From: a virus
Strand: one strand, 5' to 3'
IMG/VR virus record: IMGVR_UViG_3300027525_000006
Location: 1-50,465 of that record
DNA: 50,465 bases
Shown here: positions 16,383 through 24,618 of the stretch, in pieces
Position numbering within the stretch: position 1 is the stretch's first letter
Layout: each line of letters starts with the position of its first letter
Notes under the pieces: model-generated
What the model saw: only the letters and a program-made list of their open reading frames with translations
Databases searched by the model: none
What the model was told of the DNA's origin: nothing
Program-made: the position numbers and the translations under genes

Positions 16383-17866
16383 TGAATTATAAAGACATAA
16401 GAGTTAAGTTTCAAAAAGCAATGAATGAGGCAAGACAGCCTTATAGTCAAGGATTATCACAAGTCATTAGAGATATTTTATTAAAGAATAAAGTCAGAGG
16501 TAACAAAACACAGAAATTAGACGAGCTTCGTTTTGGTATTTCAGGAGATTCTAAACAAACAGTTGATTATTTAAGCAATGTTGCCTTGAAAGGAATTAAT
16601 CAACAACACTATACTATTACGTTTGAGGGACCAGATAGAGCTAAAAAAGGAGATGCTAAATCAGGAACTTATAATACATATAAGATTACTATTTTAAATC
16701 CAATCTCAATTAATAAATACAAAGCCCAACCCGGAGATGTCGTTTACATTATCGATAACTTAAAGGCAAAATCAAATATTCAAAATAAAATGTTAACCCC
16801 AGATGGCTTAGGTCTCGGAGGTAAAACATTTAAAAATTTAGATGAGGTTAAAAGAGCAGTTGAAACGGCTTTACTTCAATTAGTATCTAATGAATCGATT
16901 TCAGAAGTTCATAAAGAGTTCATGTTACTCCTAATCGATAGCTTAAGAACAATTAAAAAGAGATATACTCACGTTTCAGACGTAGCAGCAGGAGCAACTG
17001 ATCAAATATTTTTCGAAGGAGAATATGGAGATCACTTAAGTGATCCAGATGTTGCTAAAATTGCAAAAGATTATGGTGAAATTTTAGGAGGTATCTATAT
17101 GTTACAAATGACAGGCGGTGGAGCTAAAGGGTTAGAATTTCCAACTGCTGCCAATGAACCACTTGTTGACTTTTATATTGATGGACAGGGTTTATCAATG
17201 AAAGCTGGAACCGGTGCAAGTGCTTCTTTAAGTAATGTTGCATCTTTAATTTCACAAAATCCATCAAAATGGGAAAACTTAATGTCAACTGAAAATGAAA
17301 AGTTAATGTTAAAGGTAGTTCAGTTATTTGGTAATGAAACTGCATTCATGGGAATGTTTAAAGTTGCTGAATTATTAAATACACCAGGATGGGAATATCT
17401 TAAAGAACTCTTAGGTGATAAAAACTTAAAGGCCGATAAATTAGATTCTACTAAACTAACACAATGGGTACGTGAATATTTCACTAAGAATCCAGATGAA
17501 GCATATGAAAAGTTTGACACATACTTTAGTAGATTAAATAAAAAACCAGATGGTTGGGATAATAAAGAATTACAAATTGAAGATGCTATTCAGCGTAAAG
17601 AAGGTTACGGTTTGATATTCTCACCTCTTGCATATCACGTTAAAGATCAATTAAACGACAATGATTTATTAATTGACGCATTGGCATCAGTTGTTCAAAA
17701 ATTTGATGTTCTACAATTATACATTGATTTATCTATTAACACTAAGAAAAAATATCAAAAATACTTATTAAAAAAGTTTGCTGAAGGCAAGTTTTTATTT
17801 AATGCAACTCCATCGGTCAACATGCCAACAAGAAACAAGTTTTCTTTCAAGATGGTTAAAAAGTAA
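16382..17866 (+). CDS. Head-cluster protein, possible PD-(D/E)XK nuclease
   Basis: 494 aa, ATG overlapping the previous stop (TAATG). The N-terminus MNYKDIRVKFQKAMNEARQP carries M-N-E at about 14-16 in the leader position. In the middle, a Glu in KDYGEILGGIYML (about 233), then PLVDFYIDG with D263 and LSMKAG with K274 give an E...D...SxK order like the catalytic core of PD-(D/E)XK nucleases. It is surrounded by a conserved-looking FPTAANEPLVDF and GTGASASLSNV. If correct, this would be a nuclease carried in the capsid. The motif is degenerate (Ser instead of Asp/Glu before x-K), so the enzymatic call is weak. Confidence 0.45.
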   Translation: MNYKDIRVKFQKAMNEARQPYSQGLSQVIRDILLKNKVRGNKTQKLDELRFGISGDSKQTVDYLSNVALKGINQQHYTITFEGPDRAKKGDAKSGTYNTYKITILNPISINKYKAQPGDVVYIIDNLKAKSNIQNKMLTPDGLGLGGKTFKNLDEVKRAVETALLQLVSNESISEVHKEFMLLLIDSLRTIKKRYTHVSDVAAGATDQIFFEGEYGDHLSDPDVAKIAKDYGEILGGIYMLQMTGGGAKGLEFPTAANEPLVDFYIDGQGLSMKAGTGASASLSNVASLISQNPSKWENLMSTENEKLMLKVVQLFGNETAFMGMFKVAELLNTPGWEYLKELLGDKNLKADKLDSTKLTQWVREYFTKNPDEAYEKFDTYFSRLNKKPDGWDNKELQIEDAIQRKEGYGLIFSPLAYHVKDQLNDNDLLIDALASVVQKFDVLQLYIDLSINTKKKYQKYLLKKFAEGKFLFNATPSVNMPTRNKFSFKMVKK

Positions 17867-17874
17867 GATATATA
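17867..17874 (+). promoter_or_regulatory. Late promoter candidate GATATATA for head polyprotein 2
   Basis: Exact GATATATA directly after a stop and 29 bases before the ATG at 17904; a second AT-rich TAATATTATAAA stretch follows. Confidence 0.5.
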
Positions 17875-17903
17875 ATCTAATATTATAAAAAATAACAATA
17901 CAC

Positions 17904-20066
17904 ATGGATTTCAATAATTTCTTAAACGAAAGACGTATTACTATTAAAAGAAGATATACTGAAAATCACCCAGCACTAGAAGCTGGTCAATCTGCTAGAG
18001 TACGTAATAAAATTTTAGAAGCAATTGCAGACGGATCTATTACAACTGAAGAGTTTGAAAATATTGTCTCTGAAATTTCTAATGATTCTAAAAGATGGGT
18101 TAAGAGAAACTCAAGATATTTCAGCGTATCTGAAGAAGGAGTTTCATTATCTAAGTTCGGTAAAAGAATTCTAAAGAGCATCGCAGTAAATGAAGCTTTA
18201 ATTAATGAAGAAAAATCAGCATCTGAAAAGCTGGCTGATGAAGTTTCAGGCGAACTATATCAAGCAACTCTAAGAGGAAACTCAGCTACAGTTACTGCAA
18301 CTACTACAACACAAACTTGGGACGATGGAGTTCCAGTCCTAAAATATCTTGCAAAAGGTAAGGGCAAGCCAGTTAAAATGGAAAAGAAAGTATTCAATGT
18401 TGTTCACGATGTTGCACATGGTTGGTTCTATTTTACAGATGGTAGAAAATGGTTCGGTCTTCATATGGAAGATGGATATTACGATCCTTCTGATTTACCA
18501 TTCGATCTTAAAGTGGCAGAATCAGTAGATGAAAAAACAACTAAGAATCCAGAAGTATGGGTTCCTGGTGATTTTGATAAAGCAGTAGGTAAATTAAAAG
18601 CTTCTCAAATCACAAGAGAAAAGATTATCGAATTAGCAAAAAAATATGATGTTGGTGTAGTTGATGCAATTGCGTATGTAGAATACGGCTGGAGCTTAGA
18701 CCTATCAGAAAATAATAACACAGAAATGGCAAACAATTTTATTTACGAATCATTCACAGAATTCGTTAACTCATTAAATGAGAATCAACAAATTAATGAA
18801 GGTAAAACAGAAAACGGTAAAGTAGTTACTGCGTGGAAAAAAACAGGTCTTACAGATCTTGATGCAATTGCTAAGGTATATGCTGATGCAATGGAAGATG
18901 CAAATTTCCATAGAGAAATCGTAACTTCTAAAGCAATTGGTTCTGCATCAAGAGCTAAGAAAATGGATGTAGACCCTTCTAATATTTCTAGTGCAGCAGG
19001 ATGGTCTGGGTATGCAATTGCAAACGGTACTGTAGATTTCTTAAGATCTATCGATCAAGAAGCAGCAGCTGATAAACTATACACTGCAATCTCTAAGTTT
19101 AATTTAAACGAATCGACTTTAATTAACGAAGCATTCAAATCTTCAAAGCTTTCTTCGATCGCTAATCTAAATTATGGAGACCAGTCTTTCTTTAAGGCGG
19201 TTGCAGCATTCACAAGAGTAAAACTAGATCAGATCACTGACGATCAAGTTGTTGAAATGACTCCAAAAGAGGCTTACAAAACTAAAGCACATCCAGACGC
19301 ACTATTCTTCTACATTTCCGACAATGAGAAGACTAATCCGTATGCTGACAGAAACTCATGGAATAAAAACATTCCAGGAAACACTCTACTTGCAGTTGCA
19401 AATGGTAGAAACGAAATGTTTAACGTGTCATGGGAAAAATCTTGGGCTACTAAAGACAATAGCAAGACGCTTAAGAACGTTGGTAGATACGGAGAAGGTC
19501 ATGGTGTAGATAAGAGACACTCTGGCTATGGTGCTTCAGGTCTATCAAACATCAAAAGACTTTCTGAAGTTGCAGATAGAGTTCTAATGTTTGACCCTTC
19601 AATTCTTCCTTCATCAACAGATCAAAGAGTTGAAAGAGCTGCTGCTAAGAAAGGTGCAATTGCTTTTATGAACGATAAAGAATTTAAAGCGATTAATCAA
19701 AAGAGATATACAGAAATTTTATCTACTAAGGCTGCAGCACTCCCATTAGACAAGGAAGTTGACAAAGCAATTAATATGTTAACTAATCAAATTAAAAAAG
19801 GTTTAGCAGCTGGAGAAACGACAAGATACGGTGATATTAAGATCGGAACCAATAAAAAAGGAAACGATGCTAAGTTAAGAGATGCTTCAAATCATATGTC
19901 AAGTATTCTCGATGCATACTCAAATTATGTTGAATATTCTAATAAAGTTACAAAGGCCACACAGGATGGAGAAAGAACTTCATATTACACAGAATACGTT
20001 AAACAATACGCTAAAGACGTTGCAGATAAAATCAAACAGATCCCAACATTTGACTATGCTTGGTAA
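17904..20066 (+). CDS. Internal head polyprotein 2
   Basis: 720 aa. The leader MDFNNFLNERR has L-N-E at 7-9. Further protease-type sites are VNE-ALINE (95-102), QQINE (297-299) and TLINE (407-409); each lies in a flexible stretch between apparently folded domains. Predicted pieces are 10-102 (basic, helical; contains a segment like TTEEFENIVSEIS), 103-299 (starts EKSASEKLADEVSGELYQAT), 300-409 and 410-720. Upstream of 297 the segment YESFTEFVNSLNENQQ again mimics a targeting peptide. No domain is recognised. The repeated pattern of leader-like peptide plus (L/I)NE before each domain is the main support for a polyprotein. Confidence 0.55.
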   Translation: MDFNNFLNERRITIKRRYTENHPALEAGQSARVRNKILEAIADGSITTEEFENIVSEISNDSKRWVKRNSRYFSVSEEGVSLSKFGKRILKSIAVNEALINEEKSASEKLADEVSGELYQATLRGNSATVTATTTTQTWDDGVPVLKYLAKGKGKPVKMEKKVFNVVHDVAHGWFYFTDGRKWFGLHMEDGYYDPSDLPFDLKVAESVDEKTTKNPEVWVPGDFDKAVGKLKASQITREKIIELAKKYDVGVVDAIAYVEYGWSLDLSENNNTEMANNFIYESFTEFVNSLNENQQINEGKTENGKVVTAWKKTGLTDLDAIAKVYADAMEDANFHREIVTSKAIGSASRAKKMDVDPSNISSAAGWSGYAIANGTVDFLRSIDQEAAADKLYTAISKFNLNESTLINEAFKSSKLSSIANLNYGDQSFFKAVAAFTRVKLDQITDDQVVEMTPKEAYKTKAHPDALFFYISDNEKTNPYADRNSWNKNIPGNTLLAVANGRNEMFNVSWEKSWATKDNSKTLKNVGRYGEGHGVDKRHSGYGASGLSNIKRLSEVADRVLMFDPSILPSSTDQRVERAAAKKGAIAFMNDKEFKAINQKRYTEILSTKAAALPLDKEVDKAINMLTNQIKKGLAAGETTRYGDIKIGTNKKGNDAKLRDASNHMSSILDAYSNYVEYSNKVTKATQDGERTSYYTEYVKQYAKDVADKIKQIPTFDYAW
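18201..18268 (+). repeat. INEEKSASEKLADEVSGELYQAT module, copy 1
   Basis: 68-base stretch nearly identical (4 differences by eye) to 21526-21593 in the gene at 20638. It starts exactly at the I-N-E cleavage-type site, so the duplicated unit is a linker plus the start of a mature peptide. Confidence 0.85.
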
Positions 20067-20092
20067 AACTTAAACACTAATACATATAAAAA

Positions 20093-20635
20093 ATGAAACA
20101 CGTAAAATTATTTGAACAATTCGCAAACGAAAAAGTTTACAGATTAACTGGAATGTATGCATCTAAAGGTATTATTGGAGCTTTAATGCAAGCATTTAAA
20201 AAAGAGATTGAAAGAATCAGCCACAACGGTGATCCAGTTGAAACCCTAGACGAAGTTAATGCAGCTTGGGCTAAATGGGCTCCAAAGGACGGCGCTAAAA
20301 TCATTATTGACAGAGTAATGAAAGCCGTTAAGAACAAAGAAGAGGTTGCATTTATTACAGCTTCATTGAACTCGAAATGGGAATTAAACCCTGAGTTCGG
20401 CGATGGTGTAGGCGGTGTAATGAGATTCTACATTCCAAACGACTTTGTAATCAACGTTGGTTTCATGGATGACGCTGATGGTAGCAGATATTCAAGAAAA
20501 CTTGATGGCGGGTTGAACACTCCACTTTTTATTGCATCTAAAGATGTTGAAATCATGGGAGCATTCGATCCAGAAGTTGGTCATAACAATGTTGAGATCA
20601 GAGGTCGTGAGACTATGATGGCTGACGAAAAATAA
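20093..20635 (+). CDS. Capsid-targeted internal head protein (180 aa)
   Basis: Leader MKHVKLFEQFANEKV, nearly identical to the leader at 11424, with A-N-E in the cleavage position. The mature part begins with a helical region (IGALMQAFKKEIERI, WAKWAPKDGAKIIIDRVMKA) and ends with a beta-rich, acidic region containing GVGGVMRFYIPNDFVINVGF. No family recognised. It lies 26 bases after polyprotein 2 and 2 bases before polyprotein 3. Confidence 0.6.
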   Translation: MKHVKLFEQFANEKVYRLTGMYASKGIIGALMQAFKKEIERISHNGDPVETLDEVNAAWAKWAPKDGAKIIIDRVMKAVKNKEEVAFITASLNSKWELNPEFGDGVGGVMRFYIPNDFVINVGFMDDADGSRYSRKLDGGLNTPLFIASKDVEIMGAFDPEVGHNNVEIRGRETMMADEK

Positions 20636-20637
20636 TT

Positions 20638-22233
20638 ATGCCAAGTACAAGTAAATCACAACAACGACTAATGGGAGTTGCATACGCTGTTAAATCTGGT
20701 GATATGCAACTTTCTGACATTGATAGCGAGTACAGAGACAAGGTAAAAGAATTAGTGGACGGCATGTCCTTAAAGGATCTTAAAGATTTTGCATCTACTC
20801 CGCATGAAGGTTTACCTGAAGTTGTTGAAAATATTACACCAGCTTCGATTGGAGGTATGGGTCAAGTTCAACTACCTATCAAAACAGAAGTTGGATCTGG
20901 TGATGTCCCAGCAGGTCGAGGAGATGCTAAAAAAAGATATAAAAAGAAAATGAAATTTAAGCACAAAATCGCAACATACGAAGAATTTCTTTCTACCAGC
21001 AAAGAAGCAGTAAATGAAATGGGTATTAATGATCCAATTCTAATCGCGTTTAGAGCTGCTAAAATGAAGCGCGAAGCTGAATTGGCAAAACCAAAGCGCA
21101 AACCTCTTTATGGTAAGCAGAGACTAAAAGCTGAAGATGATCTATGGTACATTAGCCAAGAGCTAAAAGACCTTTATTCTGATAGAGGTCAAATGCTAAT
21201 TGACATGGAAGAAGAGGCTGAAGCTGAAGGTGGTCCAATTGCCGATGAATATGGCGATAAGCTAAACAAGATTGAAGATGAGATTCAAAAGCTTATTGCT
21301 AAGAGAAACAAGCTTGAAATGATGTTAGCTGAATCAGTGGTTAATGAAGCTAAATTCAAAGCTGGTCAAGTTTGGATGTGGAAGCATGTTGATGGAGATA
21401 AGGAAGTTGAAATCACTGATATCAAACCTAATGGAGATGTTGTAGGTAAGGTTAAAGGAACTTCAGACGAATTTATTGTTAGAGACGCTAATAAATGGCT
21501 TAAGAAGAAAGTGTCTGAATCTGTAATTAACGAAGAAAAATCAGCTTCTGAAAAGCTGGCTGATGAAGTTTCAGGTGAATTATATCAAGCAACATCAGAA
21601 GAAATTGATGAAAAAACAATCTATACTGGTCGAACTGAAGTAGATATTATGGATGAAGTTGGAGGTGATATTCATAGCATATACGGTAAATTAAATGATT
21701 TAGCAGAAGAGACAACTGATGCTAAATGGAGAAAAGCCATTGAAGGTATTATTAAAAATCTTGAAGGAGTTGAAAACAAAATTGGTCAAACTGCTAACAA
21801 GTTAGGTGTTGTTCCAACATATGAATCAGAAGAAGTTAATGAAGCTCGTTCAATCAATAAGATTCAAAAAGAATACTCAGCTGTAGTATCTGAAATGTCT
21901 GAAGTTGTTTTAAACTGGAAAGTCGCTAAAGAATCAGGTGATACTAAAGCTGAAGCTAACTTTTTAGCAAGATTAAAAGAACTTACTGCACAGAAAAAAT
22001 CTTTAGAGAAAGAATTAAATCAAGCTGTAATGGGTAAAGATAGAAACGCTGAATTAGCGGGAGCTTTAGAATCTTTAATGTTAGAAGGTTCTATGTCAGA
22101 AATTGATATTATTGCTCAAGAAGCTAAGAATTTAAAGGACTTTATTAAAGAAGTATTAAAATATCTTAAGGTTGAAGACTCAAAGGAATTAAGAGATTGG
22201 TTAACGTCATTATACGCACCTTATCAAAGTTAA
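20638..22233 (+). CDS. Internal head polyprotein 3 with DUF3008-like N-terminus
   Basis: 531 aa. Residues 1-62 (STSKSQQRLMG ... KDFASTPHEGLPE) look like the small DUF3008 family found in many phages. A basic linker with IATYEEFLSTSKEAVNE (V125-N-E127) follows, a complete internal capsid-targeting-like peptide. Further sites are SVVNE (235-237), SVINE (297-299), EEVNE (400-402) and MLE (about 481-483). These divide helical coiled-coil pieces from a small beta domain (VWMWKHVDGDKEVEITDI, 240-290). I infer processing into four or five peptides. None has a known function. Confidence 0.55.
   Translation: MPSTSKSQQRLMGVAYAVKSGDMQLSDIDSEYRDKVKELVDGMSLKDLKDFASTPHEGLPEVVENITPASIGGMGQVQLPIKTEVGSGDVPAGRGDAKKRYKKKMKFKHKIATYEEFLSTSKEAVNEMGINDPILIAFRAAKMKREAELAKPKRKPLYGKQRLKAEDDLWYISQELKDLYSDRGQMLIDMEEEAEAEGGPIADEYGDKLNKIEDEIQKLIAKRNKLEMMLAESVVNEAKFKAGQVWMWKHVDGDKEVEITDIKPNGDVVGKVKGTSDEFIVRDANKWLKKKVSESVINEEKSASEKLADEVSGELYQATSEEIDEKTIYTGRTEVDIMDEVGGDIHSIYGKLNDLAEETTDAKWRKAIEGIIKNLEGVENKIGQTANKLGVVPTYESEEVNEARSINKIQKEYSAVVSEMSEVVLNWKVAKESGDTKAEANFLARLKELTAQKKSLEKELNQAVMGKDRNAELAGALESLMLEGSMSEIDIIAQEAKNLKDFIKEVLKYLKVEDSKELRDWLTSLYAPYQS
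21526..21593 (+). repeat. INEEKSASEKLADEVSGELYQAT module, copy 2
   Basis: Second copy of the 68-base module found at 18201-18268, again beginning at the I-N-E site and in the same reading frame. Differences are mostly synonymous, which suggests the protein segment is maintained. Confidence 0.85.
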
Positions 22234-22238
22234 TTTCA

Positions 22239-22269
22239 TTTGAAACATTTTTAAAAAGCTCGATATAAT
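22239..22269 (+). promoter_or_regulatory. Early/middle promoter TTTGAAAC-N17-TATAAT
   Basis: TTTGAAAC at 22239-22246 and TATAAT at 22264-22269, 17 bases apart. The -10 box lies partly in the loop of the overlapping terminator hairpin. It would serve the operon beginning at 22308. Confidence 0.6.
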
Positions 22270-22283
22270 TATCGAGCTTTTTT
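22253..22283 (+). terminator. Rho-independent terminator overlapping a promoter
   Basis: A 12-base stem (AAAAAGCTCGAT at 22253-22264 with ATCGAGCTTTTT at 22271-22282) followed by T residues; it ends the head-protein operon. Loop ATAATT is shared with the promoter -10 box. Confidence 0.85.
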
Positions 22284-22307
22284 ATTTTACAAGGCTTCTA
22301 ACTTATA

Positions 22308-22553
22308 ATGATGCAACCATTCCTATTTAAACCCGATAATTACGAATCATGGTCAAGTAAGGCGATTGAAAAAATCGAATTAACCATTGAAAGTTGTCAA
22401 ACGCGTTGTCAACTTGAAACTGCTGCCAAGATGGTAGATAACTTCGTATTAATTATGGTTTTGAATGAAACTTATTCACAGGAAATAGTACAAGATATAT
22501 CGCGTCAACTATATTTATGCTTAAAATTAAAAGAAAGTAGATTACATGGATAA
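22308..22553 (+). CDS. Small hypothetical protein
   Basis: 81 aa (MMQPFLFKPDNYESW...), helical, with two Cys in CQTRCQLETAAKMVDNF and no membrane segment. First gene after the promoter/terminator at 22239-22283; it overlaps the start of the cytidylyltransferase-like gene by 8 bases. No family recognised. Confidence 0.55.
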   Translation: MMQPFLFKPDNYESWSSKAIEKIELTIESCQTRCQLETAAKMVDNFVLIMVLNETYSQEIVQDISRQLYLCLKLKESRLHG

Positions 22554-23124
22554 AAATAAAGGTAAAATCGGCTTTACCGCTGGTAATTTTGATCTTTTGC
22601 ACCCTGGTTACATTTATACATTTGAAACCGCTAAACAACACTGTGATTATTTTATGGTGTTTTTGCAAATGGATCCCTCAGAAACTCGATTTACAAAATA
22701 TAAACCAGTTATTCCATTGTATGAACGATACAAGACTTTAATGGCTATTAAATATGTAGATGAGGTAGTATGTTATCAAACTGAAGAAGACCTAATTAAA
22801 TTAATCGAGTTCTATAAGCCAGATATTCGTATTTTAGGAGATGATTACATTGGTAAGCGCTTTACTGGTGATAATCTTCCACCTGAAGTTATTTACACAA
22901 CACGTTCACATGACTGGTCAACTACTAAGTTGAAAGATTTGATTACTATTCAAACTGTAAAGCAAAATCCAGAAATTGTAGACCGTGCAAAGAATGAAAA
23001 TTCAACTTCGTCAGCACAAAGATTAATGTTAGCAATTAGAGATCAAATTGCTCAACATGCTGAAGGAAATCTTACAGAAGATCAATATAAAAATGCAATT
23101 AAAGAATTATTAGAACAAGCATGA
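22546..23124 (+). CDS. TagD/GCT-like nucleotidylyltransferase
   Basis: 192 aa. The N-terminal GFTAGNFDLLHPGYIYTFE is the HxGH-type signature of cytidylyl-/adenylyltransferases (here H-P-G-Y), and WSTTKLKDLI corresponds to the distal (S/T)-T-x-(L/I)-K motif. A C-terminal helical extension of about 50 aa follows. Family members couple CTP or ATP to a phospho-sugar or polyol such as glycerol-3-phosphate. It overlaps the next gene, a nucleotide-sugar dehydratase, by 4 bases, so both probably act in making an activated sugar. Replacement of the last His by Tyr is unusual and may change substrate or activity. Confidence 0.75.
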   Translation: MDKNKGKIGFTAGNFDLLHPGYIYTFETAKQHCDYFMVFLQMDPSETRFTKYKPVIPLYERYKTLMAIKYVDEVVCYQTEEDLIKLIEFYKPDIRILGDDYIGKRFTGDNLPPEVIYTTRSHDWSTTKLKDLITIQTVKQNPEIVDRAKNENSTSSAQRLMLAIRDQIAQHAEGNLTEDQYKNAIKELLEQA

Positions 23125-24047
23125 GAATAGTAGTAACAGGTGGTATGGGTTTTATTGGCTCATCATTCGTAAATTTGTTGGGCCGTAAATTGCCAACTGC
23201 ACAGGTAGTTGTAGTTGATAAGATGACTTATGCAGCAAACCCAAATAATCTCAAAACACAAGTAACTCTAATCAAAGAAGATATTTGCGATGTAACCGTA
23301 GAAGATCTCGGTGATTATGATTATTTGGTCCATTTTGCAGCGGAAAGTCATGTTGATAATTCTATTAAAGATGGCCGACCATTTATTCGCACTAATGTTG
23401 AAGGAACCTTTAACCTTATTGAATGTGCTCGTCAAAACAAAAATCTAAAAAAGTTTATTCATATTTCAACCGATGAAGTTTATGGAGATATGAATGATAT
23501 AGATACTTTAGCAGAAGCTCATGAGAAATATCCATTACACGGATCTTCTTATTATTCTGCAAGTAAAGCAGCTTCTGATCTTTTAGTTGAAGCAGCAGGC
23601 CGTACATTCGGACTTCCATATTTAATTACACGAACTTGTAATAATTATGGAGCTCATCAAAACGCAGAGAAATTTATTCCAAAAATCATCCAATCAATTA
23701 AAGAAGATAAGACTATTCCAGTTTACGGAGATGGTCGCCAAGTTCGAGAGTGGATCGATGTTGAAGACAATGTTCAACTGATTTATGAACTAATGTTATC
23801 TGATCAATTAAATGAAGTTTACAACATTGGCTCAGGAGAACGTTACGAAAACATTGAAATCGTGAACATGATCGGTGAAATGTTGGGTAAAACACCAAGG
23901 TTTGAATATGTTACAGATCGTTTAGGTCATGATCGAAGATATGCACTAAACTCAACTAAAGTCAGAGAAATCTTCTCAGACTGGGAAATCCTATCCTTTC
24001 AAGAATTCTTATTAGAACAAGTTAACGAATTAAAAGAAAAAGTATGA
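23121..24047 (+). CDS. NAD-dependent nucleotide-sugar dehydratase (RmlB-like)
   Basis: 308 aa short-chain dehydrogenase/epimerase. The Rossmann motif GGMGFIGSSF is at about 7-16; VDKMTYAANPNNL resembles the RmlB motif DxLTYAGN; HFAAESHVDNSI, STDEVYGD with the catalytic D-E, and YSASKAASDLL with the Tyr-x3-Lys pair follow. RmlB converts dTDP-glucose to dTDP-4-keto-6-deoxyglucose. The enzyme is close to that type, but UDP or CDP sugars cannot be excluded. It overlaps both neighbours by 4 bases. Its product may feed the glycosyltransferases at 25951 or 32150. Confidence 0.85.
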   Translation: MRIVVTGGMGFIGSSFVNLLGRKLPTAQVVVVDKMTYAANPNNLKTQVTLIKEDICDVTVEDLGDYDYLVHFAAESHVDNSIKDGRPFIRTNVEGTFNLIECARQNKNLKKFIHISTDEVYGDMNDIDTLAEAHEKYPLHGSSYYSASKAASDLLVEAAGRTFGLPYLITRTCNNYGAHQNAEKFIPKIIQSIKEDKTIPVYGDGRQVREWIDVEDNVQLIYELMLSDQLNEVYNIGSGERYENIEIVNMIGEMLGKTPRFEYVTDRLGHDRRYALNSTKVREIFSDWEILSFQEFLLEQVNELKEKV

Positions 24048-24259
24048 AAGCACATTTAGTAGATATGTTACGTAAATCAGCAGAAGCTGACAAATCAAAG
24101 GCATTATTAACACTTGAATTATTGTCAAATCACGCAGCAGGTATTGGAGATCACTCAACGGGTGACTTTTACAAAAACGCAGAAGAAGCTCTTACAATGT
24201 TAGTGGATGCTGATGACAAGCTTGAAGCATTAGACAAATATTTTCAAACTCAAGTATAA
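24044..24259 (+). CDS. Small helical protein of a type found in marine T4-like phages
   Basis: 71 aa. The start overlaps the dehydratase stop (ATGA). It is helical, with the distinctive central stretch HAAGIGDHSTGDF. I recall similar small proteins in marine T4-like phages, without known function. Ends shortly before a terminator. Confidence 0.55.
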   Translation: MKAHLVDMLRKSAEADKSKALLTLELLSNHAAGIGDHSTGDFYKNAEEALTMLVDADDKLEALDKYFQTQV

Positions 24260-24282
24260 TTGAAAATATTTAGAAAATAATT

Positions 24283-24312
24283 AACCCGGGATTTTTTAGT
24301 CTCGGGTTTTTT
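24283..24312 (+). terminator. Rho-independent terminator
   Basis: A 9-pair stem (AACCCGGGA at 24283-24291 with TCTCGGGTT at 24300-24308, one G-T pair) and T-run, between the genes at 24044 and 24348. TATAAT at 24327-24332 just downstream may be a -10 box, but no TTTGAAAC precedes it. Confidence 0.8.
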
Positions 24313-24347
24313 GTTTATATTAGCTGTATAATTAAAAGATAAGCAAT

Positions 24348-24617
24348 ATGACAAAACAAGATTTCATCGACAAACACGGAGAGTTTCAACCAGTTGAATT
24401 ATTTGGCACTTATGACGTTATTCGCCGTATCTCTAGCAACTTAAGTGATCTACACATTGAAAAAGAGTTCTTTACTTCAGAAGAAATGGATAACAAGCTG
24501 AATGCGATAAAGCAATATATGTGGGACTATGCAGCTGTGATGCTTGAAGAAGAGCGTCAAAAGCGATATGAAGAGCAAGAGATGAAAGAATTTAATGCAC
24601 ATTTAGGTAGAATTTAA
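24348..24617 (+). CDS. Small hypothetical protein
   Basis: 89 aa, helical and charged, with an acidic/Glu-rich C-terminal helix (MLEEERQKRYEEQEMKEF). First gene after the terminator at 24283; one base before the next start. No family recognised. Confidence 0.5.
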   Translation: MTKQDFIDKHGEFQPVELFGTYDVIRRISSNLSDLHIEKEFFTSEEMDNKLNAIKQYMWDYAAVMLEEERQKRYEEQEMKEFNAHLGRI

Positions 24618-24618
24618 G

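Noticed and set aside
17124-17520. Reverse-strand frames in the putative nuclease gene
   Set aside because: Both are shadows with hydrophobic low-complexity content and no start context; the forward frame has leader and conserved blocks.
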